Below, one piece after another: positions 55,561 through 64,000 of a stretch of 64,000 bases of DNA. Where the stretch lies: contig CALDZP010000054.1 of NCBI GenBank assembly GCA_937944105.1, positions 1 through 64,000 on the forward strand. The letters are read 5' to 3'. Below the pieces are notes generated by a model that was not told where the DNA came from, made no database searches, and saw nothing but the letters and a program-made list of their open reading frames with translations. Positions within the stretch are counted from its first letter, which is position 1. Each line of letters begins with the position of its first letter. The translations under genes and the position numbers were made by a program. The stretch comes from an uncultured Ignavibacteria bacterium (GTDB lineage Bacteria > Bacteroidota > Ignavibacteria > Ch128b).

Positions 55561-56688
55561 GTAACCTAATGCTTTTTTCATTTCCTCTTCACACACTTTC
55601 CAGTTGAAAAATTTCTCAGCAGCATTTCTCCCATTTAATCCATACTGATAAATTAAATCTTTATTGTTTATGAGGTTGATAATGCTTTTAATTATCTCGT
55701 CAAATTTCATAGGATTTACTAAAATTCCACAATTTGCTGAATCAAAAATTTTTTTGATCGGTTCATAATTAGAGGCAACTATACATTTACCAAGAGCCAT
55801 ATAATCAAAAATCTTAATTGGTAATGAACGTTCATAAATTTTGTTGGGTGGCCTGATATCAAGACATATATGAACACATTCAAGGTTCCGTGAAAATTCT
55901 TTATAATCAGTCCACTCATAATATTTGAAAGTAATACCAAGTTCGGAAAATTTATCGATGTAATGTTTTTCTTTTTCAAACTCAAATTTGCCAGAGAGGA
56001 TAAATCCGAAATTAAAATCAATAAATTGCTTTTTTAATTCTTTTAATATTTGATAATAAATATCTAAGCCCCGAGAAATTGAAATAACACCTGCATAACC
56101 GAAAATAATTTCATTATTTAATACTTTTAATGTTGAAGGTTTATAATATTCAAGAATAGGATAGTAACTAATGATTGAATATTTTTTCTTAGGAGAATAC
56201 TTAAGATATCGAATTAATTTTGTTTCTTCGCCAACAAATAAATAATCTGAAAGATTTGTTGCGAGAAAATTAATAAGGTGACCGAAGAGAAAATAAAATA
56301 TTCTTGTTAATCCTTTTCTTTTTAAATATACATTTTCTGGATACCATTCAGTTACATCATATATTAGACGGGCTGGAATTTTCTTTCTCTGAAATAAAGT
56401 AAACAAAAATGAAATTATTACTGGAAAAGCTTCTGAGCAGATAATCAAATCAGGATTTATATTTTTCATGCTTCTCATGATGAAAGAAATTTTTTTGAAT
56501 AAAAAAAATCTTTGATTTCTGAAATCTTTCCCTATGACTTTTATCTGTTCAATTTTGGCTATGTGATTAATGGTTGTGACGACTATATGGACGTCAAAAT
56601 TCATTTTTAATAAAGTCTCGCCAATTTTGTTAAAAATCCTTTCATCAAACGGTGGATGTCCAGTGGAAACTATTGCTACTTTTTTCAT
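55549..56688 (-). CDS. Glycosyltransferase family 4 protein
   Basis: The 379-residue GT-B protein starts with VAIVSTGHPPFDERIFNKIGETL, a common GT4 opening. It has ARLIYDVTEWYPENVYLK and the C-terminal donor region IKIFDYMALGKCIVASNYEPIKKI with the Glu/Asp contacts shifted. It is encoded opposite to the flippase cluster and its 3' end overlaps the flippase gene. The acceptor is unknown; surface polysaccharide is likely. Confidence 0.85.
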   Translation of the reverse strand: MKKVAIVSTGHPPFDERIFNKIGETLLKMNFDVHIVVTTINHIAKIEQIKVIGKDFRNQRFFLFKKISFIMRSMKNINPDLIICSEAFPVIISFLFTLFQRKKIPARLIYDVTEWYPENVYLKRKGLTRIFYFLFGHLINFLATNLSDYLFVGEETKLIRYLKYSPKKKYSIISYYPILEYYKPSTLKVLNNEIIFGYAGVISISRGLDIYYQILKELKKQFIDFNFGFILSGKFEFEKEKHYIDKFSELGITFKYYEWTDYKEFSRNLECVHICLDIRPPNKIYERSLPIKIFDYMALGKCIVASNYEPIKKIFDSANCGILVNPMKFDEIIKSIINLINNKDLIYQYGLNGRNAAEKFFNWKVCEEEMKKALGYLNL

Positions 56689-56762
56689 CTATTTACATCT
56701 AATTATATTGAAATATGTACTTTTTATATTCAAATTTATAAACATTCATGAAAGGAAATAAA

Positions 56763-57281
56763 ATGAGGAATAAATCAATTCCAATTTTTGTGATCTCAAT
56801 AATTTTAATTATTTCATATCTTGTTTTGAATGCAAATGGATCATCAAACAATTCTACTTCAGACAATAAAACAAAATCATTTGAAGAGATCTTAAAACTC
56901 GCACAGAAGGATAAAAAGAAAGTTGTTATTCAAGTTTATGCTGATTGGTGTAGTTGGTGTAAGAAAATGGAAAAAGAAACTTTCCCTAACTCAGAAGTTC
57001 AAAAGGAATTGCAAAGGAATTTTTATTTATATCGATTAAATGGTGAATCCAGTGAAACAATTGAATATGATGGAAGAAAATGGACAAAAGCGGAGTTTAC
57101 TAAAGCATTTGGAATCAGAGGATTTCCATCCACAATATTTTTGAATTTTAATTCAAAACCAATCACTGTATTGCCTGGTTATGTTGATGCAAAAGCCTTT
57201 GCAAGTATTCTAAAATTCATTGGAGACGATTTGTACACAAAAATGACCTTTGAAGAGTATATGAAAAGTGCGAAAAAATAA
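56763..57281 (+). CDS. Exported thioredoxin-like protein with CSWC motif
   Basis: The 172-residue protein has an N-terminal membrane or signal segment (PIFVISIILIISYLVLN) and a thioredoxin fold with VYADWCSWCKKMEKETF, active-site Cys63 and Cys66. The cis-Pro is found in RGFPSTIFLNF. The family (thioredoxin-like, often called thiol:disulfide interchange) works in the periplasm on disulfide bonds or cytochrome maturation. An open frame starts at 56748, but AAAGGAAA lies between that ATG and the ATG at 56763, which is the better start. Confidence 0.85.
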   Translation: MRNKSIPIFVISIILIISYLVLNANGSSNNSTSDNKTKSFEEILKLAQKDKKKVVIQVYADWCSWCKKMEKETFPNSEVQKELQRNFYLYRLNGESSETIEYDGRKWTKAEFTKAFGIRGFPSTIFLNFNSKPITVLPGYVDAKAFASILKFIGDDLYTKMTFEEYMKSAKK

Positions 57282-57297
57282 TTTAATTTTTAAAATG

Positions 57298-57328
57298 AAT
57301 AGGAAATCCTTTAGCAGGATTTCCTATT
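57298..57328. terminator. Bidirectional hairpin between convergent thioredoxin-like and epimerase genes
   Basis: A perfect 13-bp stem, AATAGGAAATCCT with AGGATTTCCTATT, has a 5-nt loop. T-runs on either side are short, so termination strength is uncertain, but the position between two convergent genes supports a shared terminator. Confidence 0.7.
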
Positions 57329-57335
57329 GAAATTA

Positions 57336-58286
57336 TTATTCTAGACCTAACTTTTGCTTGAAGTAATTAAGTGTAATTTTAATCCCTTCACTTCTTGAAA
57401 TCTTTGGTTCCCACCCTAATAGTTTTTTCGCTAATGTTATATCAGGTTGTCTGACTTTAGGATCATCAACAGGAAGTTCCTTAAAAATAATTTTACTTTT
57501 ACTATTTGTATGTTTAAGAACTTCTTCTGCAAATTCGAGAATTGTAATTTCATCAGGATTGCCGATATTAACAGGATCGTGATAATCAGTATTAAGTAAT
57601 CTAAAAATTCCTTCTATTAAATCATCCACATAACAAAAACTTCTCGTCTGACTACCATCACCAAAAACGGTTAAGTCTTCACCTTTTAATGCTTGCGAAA
57701 CAAAAGTTGGCAAGACTCTACCATCATCAAGTCGCATTCTTGGACCATATGTGTTAAAAATCCTAACGATCCTTGTATCAACTCCATGATAACGATGATA
57801 AGCCATAGTCATTGCTTCTGCAAATCTTTTGGCTTCATCGTAAACACCACGTGGACCAATTGGATTTACATTTCCCCAATATGATTCGGGTTGAGGATGA
57901 ATTTCCGGATCACCATAAACTTCTGAAGTTGATGCTAGTAAGAATCGAGCTTTCTTTGCTTTTGCAAGTCCAAGTGCTTTATGAGTGCCAAGTGAACCAA
58001 CTTTTAATGTTTGAATTGGATACTTCAAATAGTCAATTGGTGAAGCGGGTGAAGCAAAATGTAAGATATTATCAACTCGACCATCTACATAGATGAATTC
58101 GGTTACATCGTATTTAATGAATTTAAAGTTTTCATTTCCGAACAGGTGAGCAATATTGTCAAGACTTCCAGTAATCAAATTATCGAGGCAAATTACTTTA
58201 TGACCATTTTCAATTAATTTATCGCAAAGATGAGATCCTAAAAAACCAGCTCCACCAGTTACAACTGAAACAGGTCTTTCTGCCAT
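57336..58286 (-). CDS. UDP-glucuronate decarboxylase-like SDR
   Basis: The 316-residue protein has [15 protein letters not shown] near residue 10, [20 protein letters not shown] near residue 76 and the catalytic Tyr149 and Lys153 in YDEAKR. The ASPASP segment and the pattern [26 protein letters not shown] are typical of UDP-glucuronate decarboxylase (UXS), which makes UDP-xylose for surface glycans. dTDP-glucose dehydratase is less likely. The gene lies 4 bp downstream of a ferritin-like gene. Confidence 0.85.
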   Translation of the reverse strand: MAERPVSVVTGGAGFLGSHLCDKLIENGHKVICLDNLITGSLDNIAHLFGNENFKFIKYDVTEFIYVDGRVDNILHFASPASPIDYLKYPIQTLKVGSLGTHKALGLAKAKKARFLLASTSEVYGDPEIHPQPESYWGNVNPIGPRGVYDEAKRFAEAMTMAYHRYHGVDTRIVRIFNTYGPRMRLDDGRVLPTFVSQALKGEDLTVFGDGSQTRSFCYVDDLIEGIFRLLNTDYHDPVNIGNPDEITILEFAEEVLKHTNSKSKIIFKELPVDDPKVRQPDITLAKKLLGWEPKISRSEGIKITLNYFKQKLGLE

Positions 58287-58290
58287 ATTA

Positions 58291-58737
58291 TTACTTCAAG
58301 TATTCTTTTAAGAATCCACTGAATACTGAACGATGTGATTCTTCATCTGTCAGCAATGTAATACCTAAATCTTGAGTTACATAATCAACACCATCGCACA
58401 ATTTTATTAATTCATTGTAAGTCTTAATTGCATCATCTTCTGCTTCAATAACACCTTTAATAACTGTAACAACATCAGTTGTATCCTTTGGGGGTTGCAA
58501 TGCTTTTTGCTCTGCCTTAAATTCAAATGAACCTGGAACGAATCCACCTAGTTCTTTAATTCTTCTTGCCAGAGTTTGAGCGTGAGTCAATTCTTCTGCC
58601 ACATCTGCTGCAAGTGCCTTTTTAATTTCTTCTGCTCGAACTCCGTCTAAGTTTACGGAGTTAGCGAGATAATTTTGTACTGTTTCAAGTTCTTTCCAGT
58701 ATGCTTTTATTAAAAGCTCAATAATTTTTTCTTTCAT
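58291..58737 (-). CDS. Ferritin-like domain protein
   Basis: The 148-residue protein is a four-helix ferritin-like protein with the expected iron-ligand residues: Glu in [20 protein letters not shown] (Glu-x-x-His), [11 protein letters not shown] and DEESHRSVF (Glu-x-x-His). It resembles bacterioferritin or a general DUF-type diiron protein. Iron storage or oxidative protection is possible, but no haem ligand or other specific motif is clear. It is preceded by a 242-bp region shared with dapF and followed closely by the epimerase gene. Confidence 0.78.
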   Translation of the reverse strand: MKEKIIELLIKAYWKELETVQNYLANSVNLDGVRAEEIKKALAADVAEELTHAQTLARRIKELGGFVPGSFEFKAEQKALQPPKDTTDVVTVIKGVIEAEDDAIKTYNELIKLCDGVDYVTQDLGITLLTDEESHRSVFSGFLKEYLK

Positions 58738-58766
58738 TTTTACACCTTTATTTTTTTTAGTTACTA

Positions 58767-58774
58767 CAAATATA
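58767..58774 (-). promoter_or_regulatory. Possible -7 box for the ferritin-like gene
   Basis: The minus strand reads TATATTTG, matching TAnnTTTG, 29 nt before the ATG. No TTG -33 element is seen at the right spacing. A 14-bp dyad, AATCACGAGTGATT, lies upstream at 58827-58840. Confidence 0.35.
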
Positions 58775-58979
58775 AATAAGTTAATGTAATTAAGAATTAA
58801 AAGTATATTTGAAAAATTGAAGCCAGAATCACGAGTGATTATTTTGTTGTACTTAGAATAAAAATAATTTTTTTATCCGAACCAAAATTTGTAAACTCAT
58901 ATTGTTGAAATTTTTTCTTCACCAATTGATTTTCTATTGAACTAAAGAAAAATTTTTAATTATAAAAATGGATTAAATC

Positions 58980-59819
58980 ATGAAATTAAACTTTACTAAA
59001 ATGAATGGTGCAGGTAATGATTTCATTGTAATTTATAATCAAAATTTTTATCCCGATCCTATTGTTATTCAAAAACTTTGTGATCGGCATTTTGGAATTG
59101 GTGCAGATGGAATCTTATGGATTCAAAAATCTAAAATTTCTGATTTTGGCGTAAGGTATTTTAACTCAGATGGTTCAGGAGATTCATTATGTGTGAATGG
59201 CGCTCGTTGTTCAGTTCTTTTTGGCTATTTAAATAATTTATGTAATAAGAAATGTCGATTCGAATTTATAGGAAAAGTTTTTGAGGCTGAAATAATTAAT
59301 CCAGATGAAATTAAAATTAAACTTGATTATACTCCTAAAATTGAGCCCTCTAAAGAAATAAAATTTCTCGGTAAAAAATTGAATTTGTCATTTGTCGATA
59401 TTGGTTCACGACATTTAATAATCGAATGGTTTGATTTTGAGAATATGTTCAAAAAAGAGATAAATGAAAGTAATTTTGAGGAATTTGATATCAATTATTA
59501 TGGTAGGGCATTGAGGAATCACCCTGACTTCATGCCAAATGGGGTTAATGTTAACTTTATAAAAAAAATTGATGATAACTTTTACAAAATAAGAACATAT
59601 GAAAGAGGAGTAGAATCGGAAACATTAGCTTGTGGTAGCGGTTGTATTTCGTCGGCAATTCAAATTTATTTGAAATGGAATATTTTACCACCAATAAAAT
59701 TTCTTACTAAAAGTCAAAAAATTTTAGAAGTCAATTTTGATGTTGTTTCTAATTTTGTTAGAAACATTTCATTAATTGGTCCTGCTGCTAAAAATTTTGA
59801 AGGAATGATAGAAATATAA
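58980..59819 (+). CDS. dapF: Diaminopimelate epimerase
   Basis: DapF converts LL- to meso-diaminopimelate for lysine and peptidoglycan. The 279-residue protein has the opening FTKMNGAGNDFIVI and the two catalytic cysteines, Cys71 in LCVNGARC and Cys218 in ACGSGC. The first motif reads CVNG where CGNG is usual, but the cysteine is retained. GRALRNHPDFMPNGVNVNF also matches. It stands alone. No ribosome-binding site is clear. Confidence 0.94.
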   Translation: MKLNFTKMNGAGNDFIVIYNQNFYPDPIVIQKLCDRHFGIGADGILWIQKSKISDFGVRYFNSDGSGDSLCVNGARCSVLFGYLNNLCNKKCRFEFIGKVFEAEIINPDEIKIKLDYTPKIEPSKEIKFLGKKLNLSFVDIGSRHLIIEWFDFENMFKKEINESNFEEFDINYYGRALRNHPDFMPNGVNVNFIKKIDDNFYKIRTYERGVESETLACGSGCISSAIQIYLKWNILPPIKFLTKSQKILEVNFDVVSNFVRNISLIGPAAKNFEGMIEI

Positions 59820-59827
59820 ATTTTTCA

Positions 59828-59858
59828 TTGTCTTAGTAAAAAGTCCTTCGTAAATTTG
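59828..59858 (+). promoter_or_regulatory. Predicted promoter of the 59.9-62.5 kb operon (TTG / TAnnTTTG type)
   Basis: TTG at 59828-59830 and TAAATTTG at 59851-59858 are separated by 20 nt, matching the Bacteroidota-type consensus (-33 TTG, -7 TAnnTTTG, spacing 17-23). The start of transcription would fall near 59865, about 26 bp before the next ATG. A ribosome-binding site AAGGAG precedes that ATG. Confidence 0.5.
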
Positions 59859-59890
59859 TAAAGTTGAACCAAATTATTAAGGAGTTATAA

Positions 59891-60193
59891 ATGCCTAAAG
59901 TAATATTTAGTATAAGTTATTCTGTATATCCAGATAAAATTGATAAATATCTTAAGAAAATTTCATATTTAAAGGCTTTGTTATCTGAAGAGAGTTATCA
60001 ATATTCAGTTTATCGTGATAAAAAGAACCCATATGAATTTGAAGAAATTTATGTTTTTGACTCGGAAGAGGAATTTGATTCCTTTGACGATTCTGAAAAT
60101 GCTGAAGCAAGTGCTATTATCTTCGAAATAGCGAATAATTATGTGGTAAATAAAAAACAAAATTATAAAACATTAATAGAGGTCGAGGATTAA
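59891..60193 (+). CDS. Small alpha/beta-barrel-like protein (ABM-type fold), unknown function
   Basis: The 100-residue protein has strand-helix-strand patterns (VIFSISYSVYPDKIDKYLKKISYL, QYSVYRDKKNPYEFEEIYVF) similar to dimeric alpha/beta-barrel ABM domains. The rest is acidic (SEEEFDSFDDSENAEAS). The family assignment is weak. It follows the predicted promoter and has a good AAGGAG ribosome-binding site, and is followed without a gap by the TPR protein. Confidence 0.5.
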   Translation: MPKVIFSISYSVYPDKIDKYLKKISYLKALLSEESYQYSVYRDKKNPYEFEEIYVFDSEEEFDSFDDSENAEASAIIFEIANNYVVNKKQNYKTLIEVED

Positions 60194-60769
60194 ATGAAAT
60201 TTAATATTAAGTATTTCTATATGGTTTTAGGGCTTGTTGTAGTAGGAATGATTGCCTACTTTGTTGTTGCTAAAGAAGTTGACAAATCCAAAGAAAGTAA
60301 AATGCCTGATGATGAAGTTCATCGAAATTTAATGCAACAAAAATCTCCACAGATGGATAAAGAACTTTTATCCAAAATAGATTCACTCAAAAAAGTAGTT
60401 GATGAAAATCCTACAGATTCAATAGCCTTAAATCATCTCGGTTTCTTTTTAATGCAGGCACACAAATTTGAAGAAGCTGAAAATTATTTTAGTAACTTAT
60501 TGAAATTAAATCCAGATAGAGCGGATATTCTGAATGTCCTTGCAGAAATGAATTTTAACCTTCAAAAATTTGATAAATCAGAGAATTATCTTAAAAAGCT
60601 TATAAATATCGAAAAAGATAATGAGGTAGCACAATATAATCTCGGGGTTGTTTATGTAATGCAAGGTAAAAAAGATGAAGCGAAAAAAATCTGGAATAAG
60701 TTAATCCAGAAAAATCCTGATTCAGAATTGAGTAAAATGGCAAAAGAATCTATTCAAGCGTTACAATAA
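60194..60769 (+). CDS. Membrane-anchored TPR protein
   Basis: The 191-residue protein has an N-terminal membrane helix (YFYMVLGLVVVGMIAYFVVA) followed by tetratricopeptide repeats (ALNHLGFFLMQAHKFEEAENYF, ILNVLAEMNFNLQKFDKSENYL and AQYNLGVVYVMQGKKDEAKKIW). It probably scaffolds a complex on the periplasmic side. The ATG follows the previous stop immediately, so it is translationally coupled. Confidence 0.78.
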   Translation: MKFNIKYFYMVLGLVVVGMIAYFVVAKEVDKSKESKMPDDEVHRNLMQQKSPQMDKELLSKIDSLKKVVDENPTDSIALNHLGFFLMQAHKFEEAENYFSNLLKLNPDRADILNVLAEMNFNLQKFDKSENYLKKLINIEKDNEVAQYNLGVVYVMQGKKDEAKKIWNKLIQKNPDSELSKMAKESIQALQ

Positions 60770-60771
60770 AA

Positions 60772-61815
60772 ATGTTTGAATACAGTTCAGTCATTCATGT
60801 TCATTCCAATTACTCCGATGGTTCAGGTGAAATTCCAGAAATTGCAAGGTATGCCAGTGAAGTAGGTGTTGATGTTGTGCTAATGACAGACCATAATACA
60901 TTACGACCTTTGAAAGATGGACTTGAAGGCTGGTATGGTTCAACACTTGTTCTAATTGGAACAGAAATAAATGATCAAAAAAATCAGAACCATTATCTGG
61001 CTTTTGGAATTCAAAACACTTTTGATAATAGATTGTCAGCTGCTGAATATGTCAGTAAAGTAAAGGAGGAAGGAGGAATTGGTTTTATTGCTCATCCTTT
61101 TGAAAAACGAAATCACATGAAAGAACATCCTCCATATCCATGGACTGATTGGTCAACTGATGAATATGATGGAATTGAAATATGGAATCATATGTCCGAA
61201 TGGATGGAAGGACTTACTGAACAGAATAAGTATCAAAGATTTGTTCATCCACTAAAGACTGTTGAAAAACCAAATGACGAATCAATTAAGTTGTGGGATA
61301 AAAAAGCTCTTGAAAGAAGAGTAGTTGGCATTGGTGGAGTTGATGCTCATGCTTATAAACAAAATATGTTTGGTTTTTTCGAAATTGAAATTTTCCCGTA
61401 TAAGGTTTTATTTAAGTCTGTTAGGACCAACATTTTCACGAAAGAACCTTTAATTAAAGACAACACAAAACTTAATTACAATAAAAAGTTAGTTTATGAT
61501 GCTTTGCGAGAAGGTCGTTGTTACATAACTAATTTTTATCATGCAGATGCAAAAGGTTTCCGTTTTTTTGCCGAAGCTGATGGAAAAGTTTTTCAGATGG
61601 GGGAAACCATTCCAAATGAAATTCCCAAGATAAGATTGCGAGTTAATTTGCCTCAGATTGTTACAGAAATTCGCTTGATTAAAAATGGTGAATTTATCGA
61701 TTCAGTAATAAGTGATGAAGCTATCTGGACAATTAACAATAAAGGAGTTTATAGAGTAGAGGTTTATTATGACGATAAACCCTGGATTTATACAAATCAC
61801 ATTAGATTTATTTAA
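60772..61815 (+). CDS. PHP-domain phosphoesterase
   Basis: The 347-residue protein has the PHP motifs IHVHSNYSDGSG near residue 8, LMTDHNTLRP near 38, FIAHPFEKRNHM near 104 and GGVDAHAY near 187. These give the metal-binding His and Asp residues. A beta-rich C-terminal extension (about 90 residues: RFFAEADGKVFQMGETI to YTNHIRFI) is unusual for plain PHP proteins. Function is unknown; phosphoesterase activity is likely from the family. It starts 2 bp after the TPR gene stop. Confidence 0.82.
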   Translation: MFEYSSVIHVHSNYSDGSGEIPEIARYASEVGVDVVLMTDHNTLRPLKDGLEGWYGSTLVLIGTEINDQKNQNHYLAFGIQNTFDNRLSAAEYVSKVKEEGGIGFIAHPFEKRNHMKEHPPYPWTDWSTDEYDGIEIWNHMSEWMEGLTEQNKYQRFVHPLKTVEKPNDESIKLWDKKALERRVVGIGGVDAHAYKQNMFGFFEIEIFPYKVLFKSVRTNIFTKEPLIKDNTKLNYNKKLVYDALREGRCYITNFYHADAKGFRFFAEADGKVFQMGETIPNEIPKIRLRVNLPQIVTEIRLIKNGEFIDSVISDEAIWTINNKGVYRVEVYYDDKPWIYTNHIRFI

Positions 61816-61832
61816 TTAAATCAGGAGTAATT

Positions 61833-62528
61833 ATGTTAACACCAAAGAAAAAAATCACAAAAAAAGAAATCAAACAGGATAAGTTGATTGAAACTTTTTT
61901 TAAGGTTAGAACCTTTTATGAGGAAAATCAAAAAACATTATTGATTACTGTTGGAAGTTTAGTAGTAATAATTTTATTAGTGATTTACTTGACGAATCGT
62001 GCAAAAGAAAGAGATATTGAATCAACCACATTACTGGGTAATGTTTTAAGCTTGTATGATCAGGGTCAATATCAACAAGCAATTGAAGGAATACCCGGGA
62101 AAAAAATTAAAGGACTAAGATCCATCGCCGATGAATATGATGGTACTGAGAGTGGGGAGGCAGCAAAAATATTTCTTGCCAATTCATATTTTAATCAAAA
62201 TAAAATTGATGAAGCTTTGAAATATTATGAGGACTATGATGGTGATAATTTGTTGTTTAAGGCAACAGCTTATGCCGGTGCTGCAGCTTGCAATGAAATC
62301 AAAGGAAACAAAGAAAAAGCCGCTGAATTATTTTTAAAAGCAGCAAAAGTAAATGAAAGTGAAGTTTATAGTCCTGAATATTTAATTTATGCTGCAAGAA
62401 TTTACTCTGAAATCGGTAAAAAAGATATTTCTAAAAAACTACTTGAAAAAATAAAGAAAGAATACTCTACTTCAGCACAAGCTAGAGATTACGATAGATA
62501 TCTGACCGAGTTTGGGATTGCTGATTAA
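61833..62528 (+). CDS. Membrane-anchored TPR protein (YfgM/BamD-like)
   Basis: The 231-residue protein has a cytoplasmic start rich in lysine, one membrane helix (LLITVGSLVVIILLVIYLT) and a periplasmic TPR-like part (AKIFLANSYFNQNKIDEALKYYEDY, AGAAACNEIKGNKEKAAELFLKAA). The architecture resembles YfgM, a translocon-linked chaperone partner. It ends the operon at the following terminator. Confidence 0.75.
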   Translation: MLTPKKKITKKEIKQDKLIETFFKVRTFYEENQKTLLITVGSLVVIILLVIYLTNRAKERDIESTTLLGNVLSLYDQGQYQQAIEGIPGKKIKGLRSIADEYDGTESGEAAKIFLANSYFNQNKIDEALKYYEDYDGDNLLFKATAYAGAAACNEIKGNKEKAAELFLKAAKVNESEVYSPEYLIYAARIYSEIGKKDISKKLLEKIKKEYSTSAQARDYDRYLTEFGIAD

Positions 62529-62564
62529 AAAAGTTTTTTATGAGTAAGTATCAATCAAAATAAA

Positions 62565-62597
62565 AAAGGCTGTCACTAATGACAGCCTTTGTTTTTT
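62565..62597. terminator. Bidirectional Rho-independent terminator
   Basis: A perfect 11-bp stem, AAAGGCTGTCA with TGACAGCCTTT, has a 4-nt loop CTAA. It is followed by GTTTTTT on the plus strand and by a TTTTTTATTTT run on the minus strand. It serves both the TPR operon and the convergent type IX cargo gene. Confidence 0.9.
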
Positions 62598-62622
62598 AAG
62601 TTTGGTCAATTCAGCGTTAGCA

Positions 62623-64000
62623 TTACTTAACAAGCATCATTTTAATCTCTTTCGAAAAATTTCCAAATCTTAACTGAGCTATATAGATACCACTTGAAAC
62701 AGGTTTACCAGTATCATTTTTTCCGTCCCATATTAGTGAATGTTCACCCCTCATATATAATTCATCGTTAACTAATGTCTTTACGACCTGACCAAGTTGA
62801 TTATATATCTTAAGTGAGATTTTCTTATCCAGAGGTAAATAGAATGAAATTTTTGTGGATGGATTAAATGGATTTGGGTAATTTTGATATAATTTGTAAT
62901 CGTCAGGAGTAATGATGGTGAGATCTTTTACCTCAACACCTGTTCCGACTGTACCTTCAATTACTCTTAAGCCCCATCTCTTTGGATTTGCAACTTTACC
63001 CGAATCAACGGTTACCCATTCCCCTGTAGAACTATTCCATTGAACTGATTTGTGTATAACACTGTCACTGAGAGCCTGATATGGTAAAATTATATCTTCA
63101 AATCCATCTTTATCAATATCAGTATATCTTCCAAAAATTTTAGAAGCAAATGAATTGTCAATTGTAAAAACTGTATCAACAACACCAGCTGAATCTCGAA
63201 TTACTCGCTGAGTATAAATTGAAGGATCGCCCGCATATAGTTTTGAGAATGTCCAGTTTGCAGGATTTGTTTTATCTCCGCCTTGAAATTCTGCAGTTAA
63301 TACATTGCATCCTGTAAGTCCATATGTACTTGATGTGTAAATGTTAGGTTTCCCATTTTTGTTGATATCTCCATAACCAAAACCAAAGGTTACAAGTCCA
63401 TCATCAAGAACTCCATTTGTTTTAAAATCTAATACAAATACATTTGTTGAATCAATTTCTGCTGTTGATTGACCGGGTTCATAATGAATTACATGAATAG
63501 TTCCTCTATATGGACTACCAGTAGCATGGTAAGTTGGTAAATAAACTTCTTGACGACCATCACCATCAATATCAAAAGTTCCACCTCCAAATAATGCAAC
63601 ATCATCAAAAGTGCCCGATAAACGGATACTTTGTTTTCCATTTGTCGTGTCAGCTTCTACATATGTATTAGCAGCGGGAACTCTAAGCGGTGTCACAGCT
63701 TTGAAATTCCAGGCTTGAAAGAGTAACTCGGGATTTCCCTGTCCATCAAAATTAGCAATGTGCATCGAATAAGGTGTTCCACCATTCATATCCCATGCAG
63801 CGAGATCAATTCTGCTTTTAGCATATTCAGCTTGAAAACCTGAAAAGCCGGGATCGTTTGTACTCCAATCACCAATTGCACTAATTATATAAAACTTATC
63901 ATTTGCATTTGGTGTAGAATTATAAAATACAAGTAATTCATTTTGTCCATCTCCATCTGGATCACCAATCTCCATATATTCTGTATTTCCAGCAATTCCT
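62623..64000 (-). CDS. Secreted FG-GAP/VCBS repeat protein with type IX sorting domain, 5' end beyond the window
   Basis: The visible 459 residues lack the start, because the frame stays open to position 64000 (an internal Met at 63975 is not the true start). They contain calcium-binding-like repeats (DPDGDGQNELLVFY, DIDGDGRQEVYLP, DINKNGKPNIYTS, DIDKDGFEDIILP) of the FG-GAP/VCBS type. The end is a classical type IX C-terminal sorting domain (KLYQNYPNPFNPSTKISFYLP, then LGQVVKTLVN and GIYIAQLRFG). It should be exported by the type IX system and attached or released at the surface. Confidence 0.88.
   Translation of the reverse strand, partial: GIAGNTEYMEIGDPDGDGQNELLVFYNSTPNANDKFYIISAIGDWSTNDPGFSGFQAEYAKSRIDLAAWDMNGGTPYSMHIANFDGQGNPELLFQAWNFKAVTPLRVPAANTYVEADTTNGKQSIRLSGTFDDVALFGGGTFDIDGDGRQEVYLPTYHATGSPYRGTIHVIHYEPGQSTAEIDSTNVFVLDFKTNGVLDDGLVTFGFGYGDINKNGKPNIYTSSTYGLTGCNVLTAEFQGGDKTNPANWTFSKLYAGDPSIYTQRVIRDSAGVVDTVFTIDNSFASKIFGRYTDIDKDGFEDIILPYQALSDSVIHKSVQWNSSTGEWVTVDSGKVANPKRWGLRVIEGTVGTGVEVKDLTIITPDDYKLYQNYPNPFNPSTKISFYLPLDKKISLKIYNQLGQVVKTLVNDELYMRGEHSLIWDGKNDTGKPVSSGIYIAQLRFGNFSKEIKMMLVK

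Overview
The window is AT-rich (by eye about 30% GC), with densely packed genes, many 1-17 bp gene overlaps and rare non-coding DNA. The best-supported source is a member of the Ignavibacteria (Ignavibacteriota, formerly placed with Chlorobi/Bacteroidota). The signs are a type IX secretion sorting domain with the motif QNYPNPFNPSTKI, several PorV/PorQ-like outer-membrane proteins, a DUF4835/PorD-like protein, an EF-P with a Chlorobi-like PGN loop tip, and promoter boxes resembling the Bacteroidota consensus TTG-N(17-23)-TAnnTTTG. This placement is an inference from gene content. No rRNA is present.

Layout. 1-3.5 kb (minus strand): a partial homocysteine S-methyltransferase-like gene and three tandem GT9 (heptosyltransferase-like) genes. 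3.6-9.4 kb (plus): prmC, dtd, an alkaline-phosphatase-superfamily enzyme, comEC, a membrane protein and an ECF-type sigma factor, mostly translationally coupled. 9.5-11.5 kb (minus): clpP, tig and a tRNA-Leu(UAG). 11.6-15.2 kb (plus): a CDP-alcohol phosphatidyltransferase, then efp-accB-accC-gcvH. 15.3-32.5 kb (plus): a long housekeeping run with guaA, a TPR/periplasmic-binding protein, radC, phoH, cmk, rpsA, mtaB, truA, an SDR, an enoyl-CoA hydratase and small envelope proteins.

32.6-37.2 kb: an outer-membrane-like protein with a helix-hairpin-helix N-terminus, a PorV-like protein, a PorD-like DUF4835 protein and an RlpA-SPOR protein. 37.2-40.6 kb: a GNAT-like acyltransferase, a serine-palmitoyltransferase-like enzyme and a divergent NAD-dependent reductase. 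Together these look like the three core steps of bacterial ceramide synthesis, and this is the most interesting locus of the window. 41.2-48 kb: a coupled operon with a flippase-like membrane protein, two processive GT2 enzymes around a NodB deacetylase, a radical SAM protein, a DUF1207 protein and a site-2 protease. It is a candidate uncharacterised envelope-glycoconjugate pathway. 48-52 kb: a lipoprotein, a probable type IX cargo with Asp-box repeats and two PorV-like proteins. 52-58.7 kb: a polysaccharide region (FemAB-like transferase, two GT4, a Wzx-type flippase, UDP-glucuronate decarboxylase) plus a thioredoxin and a ferritin-like protein. 59-64 kb: dapF, small TPR proteins, a PHP-domain phosphoesterase and a second type IX cargo that runs off the right edge.

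Much of the window serves the cell envelope: fatty-acid precursor supply (accBC), probable sphingolipid synthesis, glycan assembly and type IX export. These are interleaved with translation and DNA-maintenance genes. No insertion sequence, prophage, CRISPR array or riboswitch was recognised, and no intergenic stretch exceeds about 250 bp.
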